In this document: in pieces, positions 21,839 to 29,618 of the stretch
How the letters are laid out: the number at the start of each line of letters is the position of its first letter
Numbering within the stretch: position 1 is the stretch's first letter
From: an uncultured Bacilli bacterium
GTDB lineage: Bacteria > Bacillota_I > Bacilli_A > RF39 > UBA660
Assembly: GCA_947628375.1 (NCBI GenBank)
Contig: CANQZQ010000005.1
Span: 1-32,148 of the forward strand
DNA: 32,148 nt
Direction of reading: 5' to 3'
Position numbers and translations under genes: made by a program
Notes under the pieces: generated by a model
Told to the model about the DNA's origin: nothing
Databases searched by the model: none
What the model saw: the letters and a program-made list of their open reading frames with translations, nothing else

Positions 21839-22585
21839 ATGAAATTAGATGGAAAAGTAGCCATAATTACGGGATCAACTTCAGGAATTGGTTTAGATAT
21901 TGCTAAATGCTATTTAAAAAACGGAGCTAATGTTGTTATATGTGGAACAAATCCTAAAAAGCTTATAAATGTGACAAATGAATTAAAAGAAGAATTTAAT
22001 TTGGATAACTTTTTAGTAATTAAAGCTGATGTAACTAGTACTGAAGATGTTAAAAATTTATTTAGGGAAACTATTAATAAATTTAAACATTTGGATATTT
22101 TAGTCAATAATGCAGGGGTAGCGCCAAGAAGTAGTATGGAAGAAACCAGTGATGAAGAATTTTTAAAAGTTTTAAACATTAATTTAATGGGAGCATTTAA
22201 GTGTACAAGAGAAGCCATTTCATATATGAAAGATACTGGGGGCAGTATCATAAATACTAGTTCTTTTGTTTCTCTTTATGGTTCGCCTTATCAAGCAGCT
22301 TATTCTTCAAGTAAAGCTGCCATCAATGGGTTAACTAAATCCAATGCAAAAGAACTTGGTAAATATAATATCAGAGTTAATGCGGTAGCCCCAGGGGTTG
22401 TAATGACAGAAATGGTTAAAAATGACTGTGATGAAGAAACCATTAATAGACTTAACTTAATGACACCTTTAAAAAGAGGAGCAACGCCAGATGATTTAGT
22501 AGGTATTTACTTATACTTAGCAAGTGATGATGCCAAATTTACAACAGGAACAATCATTAATATTGACGGAGGACTTGTAATGTAA
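21839..22585 (+). CDS. SDR-family NAD(P)-dependent oxidoreductase
   Basis: The product is 248 residues, a classical short-chain dehydrogenase of FabG type. The cofactor-binding TGSTSGIG motif is at 11-18 and NNAG at 90-93. The catalytic triad is Ser142 with Tyr155 and Lys159 in YSSSK, and the C-terminal GTIINIDGGLVM is typical of the family. GTAGGA precedes the ATG. The cofactor strand end VVICGTN (32-38) does not settle NAD versus NADP. It stands alone, divergent from the signal peptidase unit and away from fatty-acid genes, so it need not be the 3-oxoacyl-ACP reductase. The substrate is unknown. It ends in a strong terminator shared with the convergent gene. Confidence 0.92.
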   Translation: MKLDGKVAIITGSTSGIGLDIAKCYLKNGANVVICGTNPKKLINVTNELKEEFNLDNFLVIKADVTSTEDVKNLFRETINKFKHLDILVNNAGVAPRSSMEETSDEEFLKVLNINLMGAFKCTREAISYMKDTGGSIINTSSFVSLYGSPYQAAYSSSKAAINGLTKSNAKELGKYNIRVNAVAPGVVMTEMVKNDCDEETINRLNLMTPLKRGATPDDLVGIYLYLASDDAKFTTGTIINIDGGLVM

Positions 22586-22632
22586 AAAAGAGTTCGTTAC
22601 TTATGTTTAACTTTAGCAACAACTCTTTTTTT
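22584..22632. terminator. Terminator between the SDR gene and zinc-ribbon gene 1
   Basis: AAAAAAGAGTT (22584-22594) pairs perfectly with AACTCTTTTTT (22621-22631) across a 26-nt centre. The right arm is also coding sequence for the last residues (KKRVV) of the convergent gene, so on the minus strand the 5' arm lies inside that gene and the T-run just beyond its stop codon. Confidence 0.75.
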
Positions 22633-23403
22633 AGTTTTCTTTTGATATGGTGGTAAACTTAAAATTAATTCACCATTTTCATAAGTTATAAATTCTTTAT
22701 CAAATTCACATTCCCCTTTAGCGAAAGCAATGCCTTTATAAATAGCTTGCTCACATTCATCTTGATAATCATCTCTATTAATATGTTGTCCACAACAACG
22801 ACAAACATAATTTTCATCAATACTATGTCCAAAGATGTAGCATAATTCAATTAATAAACTTTCTAAATACTCAAGATAAGATTCTAATTTTTGATGCTCT
22901 TTAGATAACTCATCTTCTAAAGAACAGCCTTTTTTACCTAATACTTTACCAAGATAATTAGTATGTGCCTTAGTATTTTTAGGAAAAATTGATTCTTTAT
23001 TTTCTTGATAAACAGTTCTTCTTTCACCACAAATACTGCATTCATAAGTCACTTGATATGGTGTTTTACTTTGAGTGCCTCTAGCTCCATTAGGCTTAAG
23101 ACAAACTTTAACAATTTCAAAATCGTGACGATTTTCCGCACAAGATTTTCTTTTTAACTCAGCATGTCTAGCTTCATTTTCCTCGATGCTTTTTTTCGTT
23201 TCTAAAATCTCATTATCGATTTCTTTTTTCTTAGCTAATCTTATATTATCTAATAGCTCTCTTCTTCTATCATTATTGGCATCCAATCTTTCTAAAGCTT
23301 TAATATATTTTTGTTGTAACTCTCTTACTTTACTTTCTTCTTCTTGACATTCAAAAATAGTTTTTTCAAATTTGCTATCAAATAAATTAATATCTTCTTT
23401 CAT
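22597..23403 (-). CDS. Coiled-coil protein with two zinc-ribbon-like modules, copy 1
   Basis: The product is 268 residues, with GGAAGGAAA about 10 nt before the ATG. Residues 1-85 form a charged coiled coil (EEESKVRELQQKYIKALERL). Two cysteine/histidine modules follow: C88-x4-H93 with C122-SI-C125, and C188-x4-H193 (CYIFGH) with C201-RC-C204. Each could bind one zinc ion. A helical segment (about 162-186) joins them, and the C-terminus is basic (KKTKKRVVAKVKHK). No signal or membrane segment. It is a tandem duplicate of the next gene, separated by a promoter-like sequence. I do not recognise the family. A nucleic-acid or ribosome-associated role is only a guess from the zinc modules and basic tail. 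Confidence 0.8.
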   Translation of the reverse strand: MKEDINLFDSKFEKTIFECQEEESKVRELQQKYIKALERLDANNDRRRELLDNIRLAKKKEIDNEILETKKSIEENEARHAELKRKSCAENRHDFEIVKVCLKPNGARGTQSKTPYQVTYECSICGERRTVYQENKESIFPKNTKAHTNYLGKVLGKKGCSLEDELSKEHQKLESYLEYLESLLIELCYIFGHSIDENYVCRCCGQHINRDDYQDECEQAIYKGIAFAKGECEFDKEFITYENGELILSLPPYQKKTKKRVVAKVKHK

Positions 23404-23435
23404 CTGTAAGCTTTCCTTCCATAAACTAGTTAAAT

Positions 23436-23464
23436 ATTGTAGTATAAAATATGAAGTATCGCAA
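23436..23464 (-). promoter_or_regulatory. Candidate promoter of zinc-ribbon gene 1
   Basis: On the minus strand TTGCGA (23459-23464) and TACAAT (23436-23441) are 17 nt apart in the 64-nt gap after copy 2. No terminator follows copy 2, so co-transcription is also possible. Confidence 0.5.
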
Positions 23465-23467
23465 TTG

Positions 23468-24280
23468 TTACTTAGATTTTACTCTAGCAACAACTCTTTT
23501 TTTATTTTTTTCTTGATATGGTGGTAAATTTAGCACTAAATCTTTATGGGTATTTATGATAAATTCGCCTATACCTATTGCCGGAATAACAATGGCTTCT
23601 GGGTAAGCTACACCTTTATATACGGCTTCCTTTTGGCTTTCTTCATAGTAGCCTTTTCCAACATGCATTCCACAACAGCGACATTCATCATTTTCATCAA
23701 CACTATGTCCAAAGATATGGCATAATTCGATTATTAAACTTTCCAAATACTCAAGATAAGATTCTAATTTTTGATGCTCTTTAGATAACTCATCTTCTAA
23801 AGTATGACCGGTTTTACATAATCTATTACCTAGATAATTAGTATGAGCTTTTGGATTTTTAGGGAAAATTGATTTATCACTTTCTTGACAAATTATTTTC
23901 CTTTCACCACAAATACTACATTCATAAGTCACTTTATATATATATTTATCTATAGATTGGTCTTCTCCGTAATTATAATAAGAAGTAACAATCCCAAAGT
24001 CGTGACCATTTTCTGCACAAGATCTTCTTCTTAACTCAGCATGTCTAGCTTCATTTTTCTCGAGTCTTTTTTTCGTTTCTAAAATCTCACTATCAATTTC
24101 TTTTTTCTTAGCTAATCTTATATTATCTAAAATATCTCTTCTTCTATCATTATTGGCATCTAGTGTTTCTAATGCATCAACATATTTTTGTTGTAACTCT
24201 CTTACTTTGTTTTCTTCTTCTTGGCATTCAAAAATGATTTTTTCAAATTCACTACCAAATAAATTAATATCTTCTTTCAT
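23468..24280 (-). CDS. Coiled-coil protein with two zinc-ribbon-like modules, copy 2
   Basis: The product is 270 residues, with AAGGAG before the ATG. It is closely related to copy 1 along its whole length: coiled coil 1-85, then C88-x4-H93 with C121-SI-C124, a linking helix, a second CHIFGH...ECRCCG module and the basic C-terminus KNKKRVVARVKSK. The region between C88 and C121 (TSYYNYGEDQSIDKYIY) and the stretch after the second module are the most different from copy 1. It is expressed from an extended -10 promoter at 24301-24309. All metal ligands are kept in both copies, so both are probably functional. Function is unknown. Confidence 0.8.
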   Translation of the reverse strand: MKEDINLFGSEFEKIIFECQEEENKVRELQQKYVDALETLDANNDRRRDILDNIRLAKKKEIDSEILETKKRLEKNEARHAELRRRSCAENGHDFGIVTSYYNYGEDQSIDKYIYKVTYECSICGERKIICQESDKSIFPKNPKAHTNYLGNRLCKTGHTLEDELSKEHQKLESYLEYLESLIIELCHIFGHSVDENDECRCCGMHVGKGYYEESQKEAVYKGVAYPEAIVIPAIGIGEFIINTHKDLVLNLPPYQEKNKKRVVARVKSK

Positions 24281-24300
24281 TTTTCTCTCCTTGACTTAAT

Positions 24301-24309
24301 ATTATAACA
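24301..24309 (-). promoter_or_regulatory. Extended -10 promoter of zinc-ribbon gene 2
   Basis: On the minus strand TG-T-TATAAT lies 20 nt upstream of the ATG, directly after the terminator of the ABC transporter gene. Confidence 0.6.
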
Positions 24310-24316
24310 CATCCAT

Positions 24317-24343
24317 GAAAAAAGATATAAAAAATTATATCTT
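24317..24343 (-). terminator. Terminator of the ABC transporter gene
   Basis: On the minus strand AAGATATA and TATATCTT form an 8-bp stem followed by TTTT. The left arm overlaps the TAA stop codon. Confidence 0.85.
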
Positions 24344-26759
24344 ATTCCGTTCTTAAAGCCACAACTGGGTCTTTTTTACTAGCTAATTTAGCAGGAATTA
24401 AACCACCAATAACCGTCAGTAAGACACTTATAATAACTAAGATGATACTTCCGCCAAGTGGTAATTTAGATAAATTACTAATATCTACTAAATTTTTTAG
24501 AACAATATTAATTGGGATGGTAAGTAAGAATGTTATTAAAATACCTAATAGACCTGAACAAAGACCAATAATAAATGTTTCAGCATTAAATACTCTGGCT
24601 ATATCTTTTTTGCTGGCCCCAATACTTCTTAATATACCAATTTCTTTAGTTCTTTCTAAAACACTAATATAGGTGATAATGCCAATCATGATTGATGAAA
24701 CTACTAGAGAAATAGATACAAAAGCAATTAAAACATAACTTATAATATTAACGATAGTTGTGACACTATTCATAAGTAGGCCAACATAATCAGTATATTG
24801 GATTTTATTTTCATCTTTTTGTTTATCGTTATATTCTTTAATAATATTTTCAACTTCTTCTTTATCATTAAAGCTTTTTGGATAAATATTAATGGCTGAT
24901 GGTTCTTCTTCATTAACAATACCAAGAAGAGCTAAATTATTTTCATATGACTCAACACCTGCAAATTTTTTACCTGTAAAAATATTTAAATCTTTATTAT
25001 TAAGTTGTTCTTTAGCTATTTTAGAATTATTATTTTTATCCATGATATAACTAGTAAGCTCGCTTGTATAACCGATACCACCAGTTGTAGAATTAATCGC
25101 TGCTTCTTCATTAGGTTTAATAATTCCTACAACTTTAATAGATTCACTTTTATTAATTAAATCTTTCATATAATTAACATCAGTTTCTTTATTTATCCAT
25201 AAACCATTTTCTTTATGATAAAGATCTGTATTAAGAACTAATTTATATTCCAAATTAAGTATTTCATCATATGTATAATCTCTATTAGATGTTTCATATT
25301 TTTCCCCACGCATAGTACTTTGAAATAATTCATATAATTCTTTTTTATCTTTTAAACCTAAACTATATAAGGCATAATCATTAACTGCATTATTCTCATC
25401 AACTATTAATACTATTTCATTATAATTATTAGGAAGTCTTCCAGCCACAATATCATATTGGCTTTCTAATAGTTTTTTATTATTAGTAAGTTCTGTCCAG
25501 ACATTATAATTCATCATCATATTACCCATACCAAGCTCATTCATAATATTAGATGGATTAATTTTATTAATGGTAGTTGTATCTTTACTATAAATATTTA
25601 AATCAAAATTATAAACATATTTAATATCATTAATTAAATCTTTTAATTTATCATTATTTTCAATAAATTTTTTAAAATCTTTTAAATTGTTAGTAGTTAC
25701 TTCATTAGTAACCATACTCATCATATCTGTCATTATGTTATTTGCGTATATTTTATCTTCATCATGAGGAGTACTTTTGTTACTTGCCATATTAGTCATA
25801 AAAGATGCCATATCAACAGTTTGATGTTCAATTGTTAAAGGATAACTGGTCATTGTATCTTCTTGAACTTTATTTATATATATTTCAATACCATTAGATA
25901 AAGCTAAAATTAATGAAATACCAATAATACCAATACTACCCGCAAAAGAAGTAATAAAAGTTCTTCCTTTTTTAGTCATTAAATTATTTAAACTTAAAGA
26001 TATAGCTGTTTTAAATGACATACTATTCTTTTTACTTTTTCTTTTTTTCTTGTTATTTTCAGCTTTTTTAATGATTACTTCATCATAAGGATTACTATCA
26101 TTTTGGATTACGCCATCTCTAAGTTCAATAATTCTTGTGGAATATTTTTGAGCTAATTCTGGATTATGAGTTACCATAATAACTAAGTGATCTTTAGCAA
26201 TATCTTTAAGTAAATCCATAATTTGAATACTGGTTTTGGTATCTAAGGCTCCACTTGGTTCATCGGCTAACACAATGTCGGGATTATTAACTAAAGCTCT
26301 GGCGATAGCTACTCTTTGCATTTGGCCACCAGATAATTGATTAGGCTTTTTATAAATATGACTTTCTAGTCCCACACTAATAAGGGCTTTTTTAGCTCTT
26401 TCTCTTCGTTCTTTTTTAGGAACCCCACTTAAAGTTAAAGCAAGTTCAACATTACTTAATATAGATTGATGGGGAATTAAATTATAGCTTTGAAAAACAA
26501 AACCTATTTTATGATTACGATAATTATCCCAATCATAATCTGTATAATCTTTAGTACTAATGCCATTGATAATTAAATCACCATTAGTATATTTATCAAG
26601 ACCCCCAATAATATTTAAAAGGGTTGTTTTACCAGAACCTGATGGACCTAGTATAGAAACAAATTCATTTTCTCTAAAATTAATACTAACATTATCTAAT
26701 GCTTTTTGCTCAAAATTATCTAATTTATAAATCTTAGTAATATTTTTAATTTCTAACAT
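24342..26759 (-). CDS. Fused ABC transporter, ATPase plus FtsX/MacB-type permease
   Basis: The product is 805 residues. The N-terminal ATPase (1-230) has Walker A GPSGSGKTT (38-46), Q-loop FQ89-90, signature LSGGQ (142-146), Walker B VLADE (163-167) and His198. A Lys-rich linker (about 231-247) leads to the permease: first membrane helix near 267-290, a large external domain of about 370 residues, then three helices in the last 140 residues, with the FtsX-type ERTKEIGILRSIGASKKDI loop. This is the MacB/LolD class, which works by mechanotransmission rather than by a channel; typical roles are antimicrobial peptide or lipoprotein handling. ATPase and permease on one chain, in this order, mean it probably acts as a homodimer. 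AGGAGG and a good promoter precede it. The substrate is unknown. Confidence 0.93.
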   Translation of the reverse strand: MLEIKNITKIYKLDNFEQKALDNVSINFRENEFVSILGPSGSGKTTLLNIIGGLDKYTNGDLIINGISTKDYTDYDWDNYRNHKIGFVFQSYNLIPHQSILSNVELALTLSGVPKKERRERAKKALISVGLESHIYKKPNQLSGGQMQRVAIARALVNNPDIVLADEPSGALDTKTSIQIMDLLKDIAKDHLVIMVTHNPELAQKYSTRIIELRDGVIQNDSNPYDEVIIKKAENNKKKRKSKKNSMSFKTAISLSLNNLMTKKGRTFITSFAGSIGIIGISLILALSNGIEIYINKVQEDTMTSYPLTIEHQTVDMASFMTNMASNKSTPHDEDKIYANNIMTDMMSMVTNEVTTNNLKDFKKFIENNDKLKDLINDIKYVYNFDLNIYSKDTTTINKINPSNIMNELGMGNMMMNYNVWTELTNNKKLLESQYDIVAGRLPNNYNEIVLIVDENNAVNDYALYSLGLKDKKELYELFQSTMRGEKYETSNRDYTYDEILNLEYKLVLNTDLYHKENGLWINKETDVNYMKDLINKSESIKVVGIIKPNEEAAINSTTGGIGYTSELTSYIMDKNNNSKIAKEQLNNKDLNIFTGKKFAGVESYENNLALLGIVNEEEPSAINIYPKSFNDKEEVENIIKEYNDKQKDENKIQYTDYVGLLMNSVTTIVNIISYVLIAFVSISLVVSSIMIGIITYISVLERTKEIGILRSIGASKKDIARVFNAETFIIGLCSGLLGILITFLLTIPINIVLKNLVDISNLSKLPLGGSIILVIISVLLTVIGGLIPAKLASKKDPVVALRTE

Positions 26760-26786
26760 AAATTCCTCCTAAATAAACTACCTTAA

Positions 26787-26815
26787 ATTATATGGAACAT
26801 TTTAAAACATTGCAA
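26787..26815 (-). promoter_or_regulatory. Sigma-A promoter of the ABC transporter gene
   Basis: On the minus strand TTGCAA (26810-26815) and TATAAT (26787-26792) are 17 nt apart. A terminator separates it from the regulator gene upstream, so the two are transcribed independently. Confidence 0.8.
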
Positions 26816-26859
26816 TAATATTTTTAAATTTCACAATAATTTCATTTTTAATAACTAAT

Positions 26860-26883
26860 AAAAAAGGAAGATTTTATTCTTCC
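26860..26883 (-). terminator. Terminator of the XRE regulator gene
   Basis: On the minus strand GGAAGA-ATAAAA-TCTTCC is followed by TTTTTT. It overlaps the last codons of the gene. Confidence 0.85.
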
Positions 26884-28229
26884 GTTATATACTTAATATA
26901 ATTATCATTTAATTTTAAATAGTTTTCTTCACTAATATGTAAATATATTTTATAATAAGTATCTATATTAATTAAAATAGTTTTATTTTTAATTTGTTCT
27001 AAAAAGTCATCAATTAAACCACCTAAACTACTATTATCTGGTTTTAAATTAAATAAATGAAAATATTCTAAAATATAACCATTTTCCCCATAATTATTAA
27101 CTTTTATTTTACCATCTAAATAATCATCGGTATAATATTCTATTAAAATATCATCACGATCTTCATAAATTATATCAACATTATCATATTCAATTTGCTC
27201 AATTACTAAATTATCTTTCATGTCAACAGTTAAAGAACTCGTTTTATTAGCATAAACTTTTTCTTCCACTTTATAAGTTGTAAGTTCACAGACAGTAAGA
27301 CCAATAGAAATTCCTAAGACGATTAATGTTGATATAAACATATAATATAATTTTTTACCATTAATTTTTAAATTAAAAATTAATTTAATGATAAGTTCTA
27401 AGATAACATAGCAAGCAACAATTAGAGATACTAAAGCAAAAGCTATAAATATTAATACTAAACCATAATTTATAAAATATAAGTCAAACATTAACAAAGT
27501 ACATAATAAAACAAAGATGAAAGCCATAAATAATAAGAATAATATGCCTAATCCTTTAAGAAATAAAACAAAGAATTTGTATAAGTAGCTTAAAGGATTA
27601 AAACCTTTAGAATCTCGAATAATTATTTTTTTAGGTTTTTCTTTAGTAATTTGCTCTTCACTTCTAATATCTTCTACTTTTGGTTTATCATCTATTTCAT
27701 AATAATTTAAATATCTTAATTTAAATAATTTAATTAAAATTACTAAAGTTATAATAAAGTAGAACGCTAATAAAACACCATTAAAAATTGAAGATAATAT
27801 ATCTATTATTTCATAAGGAATAAGTACAAATATTTGACTTAAAATTGCATTTAAAATTGAGTTAAATATAGCTAATATAATAATAATTATAAGTAAATAT
27901 AAACCCATTTCTAATAAGCAAAAGATTTTATTCATAAAACTTAAATTAAAAAACAAGTGAATAGATTTTACAAAATTATCACACCAATTATTTAAAATGG
28001 TAAATATTTTTCTTTCATTTTTAACACTTTTTACTTTTAGACCCATTAATTCATCCATACTTACATCAAACAGTTTGCAAATAGCTAGTATTTTTTCTGT
28101 TTCGGGATAGGCACTATTACTTTCCCATTTCGATACGGCTTGTCTAGAAACATTTAATTCATTTGCTAGTTCTTCTTGACTTAAGCCCTTCCCTTTTCTT
28201 AAATTTGTGAGAATCTCACCAAAACTCAT
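26874..28229 (-). CDS. Membrane-anchored XRE-family regulator with C-terminal beta-rich domain
   Basis: The product is 451 residues from the ATG preceded by GAGGTG; a GTG three codons earlier overlaps that site. An N-terminal XRE helix-turn-helix (1-62) reads LRKGKGLSQEELANELNVSR then QAVSKWESNSAYPETEKILA. At least five hydrophobic helices follow in two groups (about 95-170 and 215-315). The last 125 residues are a strand-rich domain (TSSLTVDMKDNLVIEQIEYD) that resembles DUF4097-type beta-helix or adhesin-like domains found with such regulators. This layout suggests a DNA-binding protein tethered to the membrane that senses envelope or external state. The MacB-type ABC gene downstream is a plausible target. 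An inverted repeat lies in its promoter region. Confidence 0.88.
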   Translation of the reverse strand: MSFGEILTNLRKGKGLSQEELANELNVSRQAVSKWESNSAYPETEKILAICKLFDVSMDELMGLKVKSVKNERKIFTILNNWCDNFVKSIHLFFNLSFMNKIFCLLEMGLYLLIIIIILAIFNSILNAILSQIFVLIPYEIIDILSSIFNGVLLAFYFIITLVILIKLFKLRYLNYYEIDDKPKVEDIRSEEQITKEKPKKIIIRDSKGFNPLSYLYKFFVLFLKGLGILFLLFMAFIFVLLCTLLMFDLYFINYGLVLIFIAFALVSLIVACYVILELIIKLIFNLKINGKKLYYMFISTLIVLGISIGLTVCELTTYKVEEKVYANKTSSLTVDMKDNLVIEQIEYDNVDIIYEDRDDILIEYYTDDYLDGKIKVNNYGENGYILEYFHLFNLKPDNSSLGGLIDDFLEQIKNKTILINIDTYYKIYLHISEENYLKLNDNYIKYITEE

Positions 28230-28276
28230 ATTTATCACCTCATGCCCTTATTTTAGTATAAAAATGTCATTAGCAA

Positions 28277-28293
28277 CCACCAACTTTCGGTGG
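28277..28293. promoter_or_regulatory. Inverted repeat upstream of the XRE gene
   Basis: CCACC-AACTTTC-GGTGG is a 5-7-5 inverted repeat and the most GC-rich spot in an AT-rich intergenic region. On the minus strand it lies about 20 nt upstream of a TATACT box (28254-28259), near the -35 position, so it could be the regulator's own operator. Confidence 0.5.
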
Positions 28294-28399
28294 AATTTTA
28301 GAAAATTTTAGTTGCATTTAACAAAAAATCCCCTTTTCTTCCTTAAAATCATATAATATTTTACGAGTAAAAGCAAATTTTTTAAAACATTTAATTACC

Positions 28400-28427
28400 T
28401 TGACTTTTTAATAATTTTAGATATAAT
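28400..28427 (+). promoter_or_regulatory. Promoter of the HExxH gene pair
   Basis: TTGACT (28400-28405) and TATAAT (28422-28427) are 16 nt apart, about 30 nt before the start codon. No terminator is seen before the carboxypeptidase gene, so all three downstream genes may share this promoter. Confidence 0.78.
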
Positions 28428-28457
28428 AAACTTTACTTAAAGCAAGGGGAAATGATT

Positions 28458-29615
28458 ATGGCAAACAAGAAAGATTTAAATAGTTTAAATGATGATGAAA
28501 TATACTTTTATTTAATATGTCTTAAAACTTTAAAAAATTTTAATCTCTATAGTGAAGATGAATTATTTAAAAGACTTAAAGAAATATATAAAACTGATAC
28601 CAAAACAATAGAAGATAATCAAGAGGCATTATTTAATTTTGTTAAGGACAAATATCGTTATGGATTAATTAATGATTTATTAAAACAAGTATTAGAGCAT
28701 TTACAGTCTGATAAATTTTCCAGTTTTAAAGATAACTTTTTAATTGATAACCTAGATTACTTATTGGATTTTATTTCTGATTATTGTATCAAAAAATCCC
28801 AACTTTTAAAGCAAAAGTGTCCTAATAGTACATTTCTAAATAAAAATTTAAGAGAAGAATATATTATAGAGTTATTGAAAGAGTTAGATCCTTCTTTAGA
28901 ATTAGTACAAAAATATAAATGGGCAAAAGAAAATAAAAGAATAATTAATTTAGATGAATATGGTAGAGATGAAGCTAAAGAGATTTTAGCAAAATATGGG
29001 CTTCATGATATTGATTTTAATTGTTGCTTATTTTTAGATGATGGACCACTTATTGTTTTAGCAAATACAGAAGAAATAGAAGATTTAGCGAATTTTGCTC
29101 ATGAATTTGCCCATTTTGTTAATGGCAGAAGGTTAACTCCTAGTATATGTGAATATTATGCTATCTTTTTTGAACTTTATGCAATGAAATTTTTGTTAAA
29201 CAAAAACTACCCAAAAGAAGAAATTGCTTATTTATATTCAGAAAGAATTAATGATATAGTTAATGTTTTGTTGGAAGGTAGTATTCCTTTTTATTATTTA
29301 AAATTATATTTACAAAATAAAGAAGTAAATGAAAACCTTGATATTAATTTTTATAAAAATTTTACTAATGCCAAAGAATTAGCTCATAAGTCATGCGATA
29401 AATGTATTGAACAATTAATGCGTAAACCAGGTATTATTCAAGAAGCTTATTCTTATTTAATGGGATTTGTTTTAGCAGATCAATCTTTAGAAAAACTTAA
29501 TAATGATAATATTCTAAAAGAATTAATTGATTTTACTAAAAATGGTAACGAAAATATTTTAGATATTTTTAATCTTTTAGGTTTTAGAATAGATAATTTA
29601 AAATTAAGTAGGTGA
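28458..29615 (+). CDS. HExxH metallopeptidase-like protein, copy 1
   Basis: The product is 385 residues. I take the second ATG (MANKKDLNS), since AAGGGG is 9 nt away from it and only 3 nt from the first (28452). The zinc motif is H215-EFA-H219, followed by E232 and E239 in EYYAIFFE. That pattern resembles the E-x2-S-x3-E third-ligand helix of M3/oligoendopeptidase F peptidases, though the spacing is shorter and the chain is far shorter than the usual 600 residues. The first 200 residues are helical, with a GPLIVL strand before the active site. There is no signal peptide, so it is probably cytosolic. The gene ends in TGA and is in frame with its paralogue downstream. Substrate unknown. Confidence 0.78.
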   Translation: MANKKDLNSLNDDEIYFYLICLKTLKNFNLYSEDELFKRLKEIYKTDTKTIEDNQEALFNFVKDKYRYGLINDLLKQVLEHLQSDKFSSFKDNFLIDNLDYLLDFISDYCIKKSQLLKQKCPNSTFLNKNLREEYIIELLKELDPSLELVQKYKWAKENKRIINLDEYGRDEAKEILAKYGLHDIDFNCCLFLDDGPLIVLANTEEIEDLANFAHEFAHFVNGRRLTPSICEYYAIFFELYAMKFLLNKNYPKEEIAYLYSERINDIVNVLLEGSIPFYYLKLYLQNKEVNENLDINFYKNFTNAKELAHKSCDKCIEQLMRKPGIIQEAYSYLMGFVLADQSLEKLNNDNILKELIDFTKNGNENILDIFNLLGFRIDNLKLSR

Positions 29616-29618
29616 CTT

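Noticed and set aside
21839-22585. Calling the SDR gene fabG
   Set aside because: The catalytic motifs fit, but so do those of many SDR enzymes, and there is no fatty-acid gene context.
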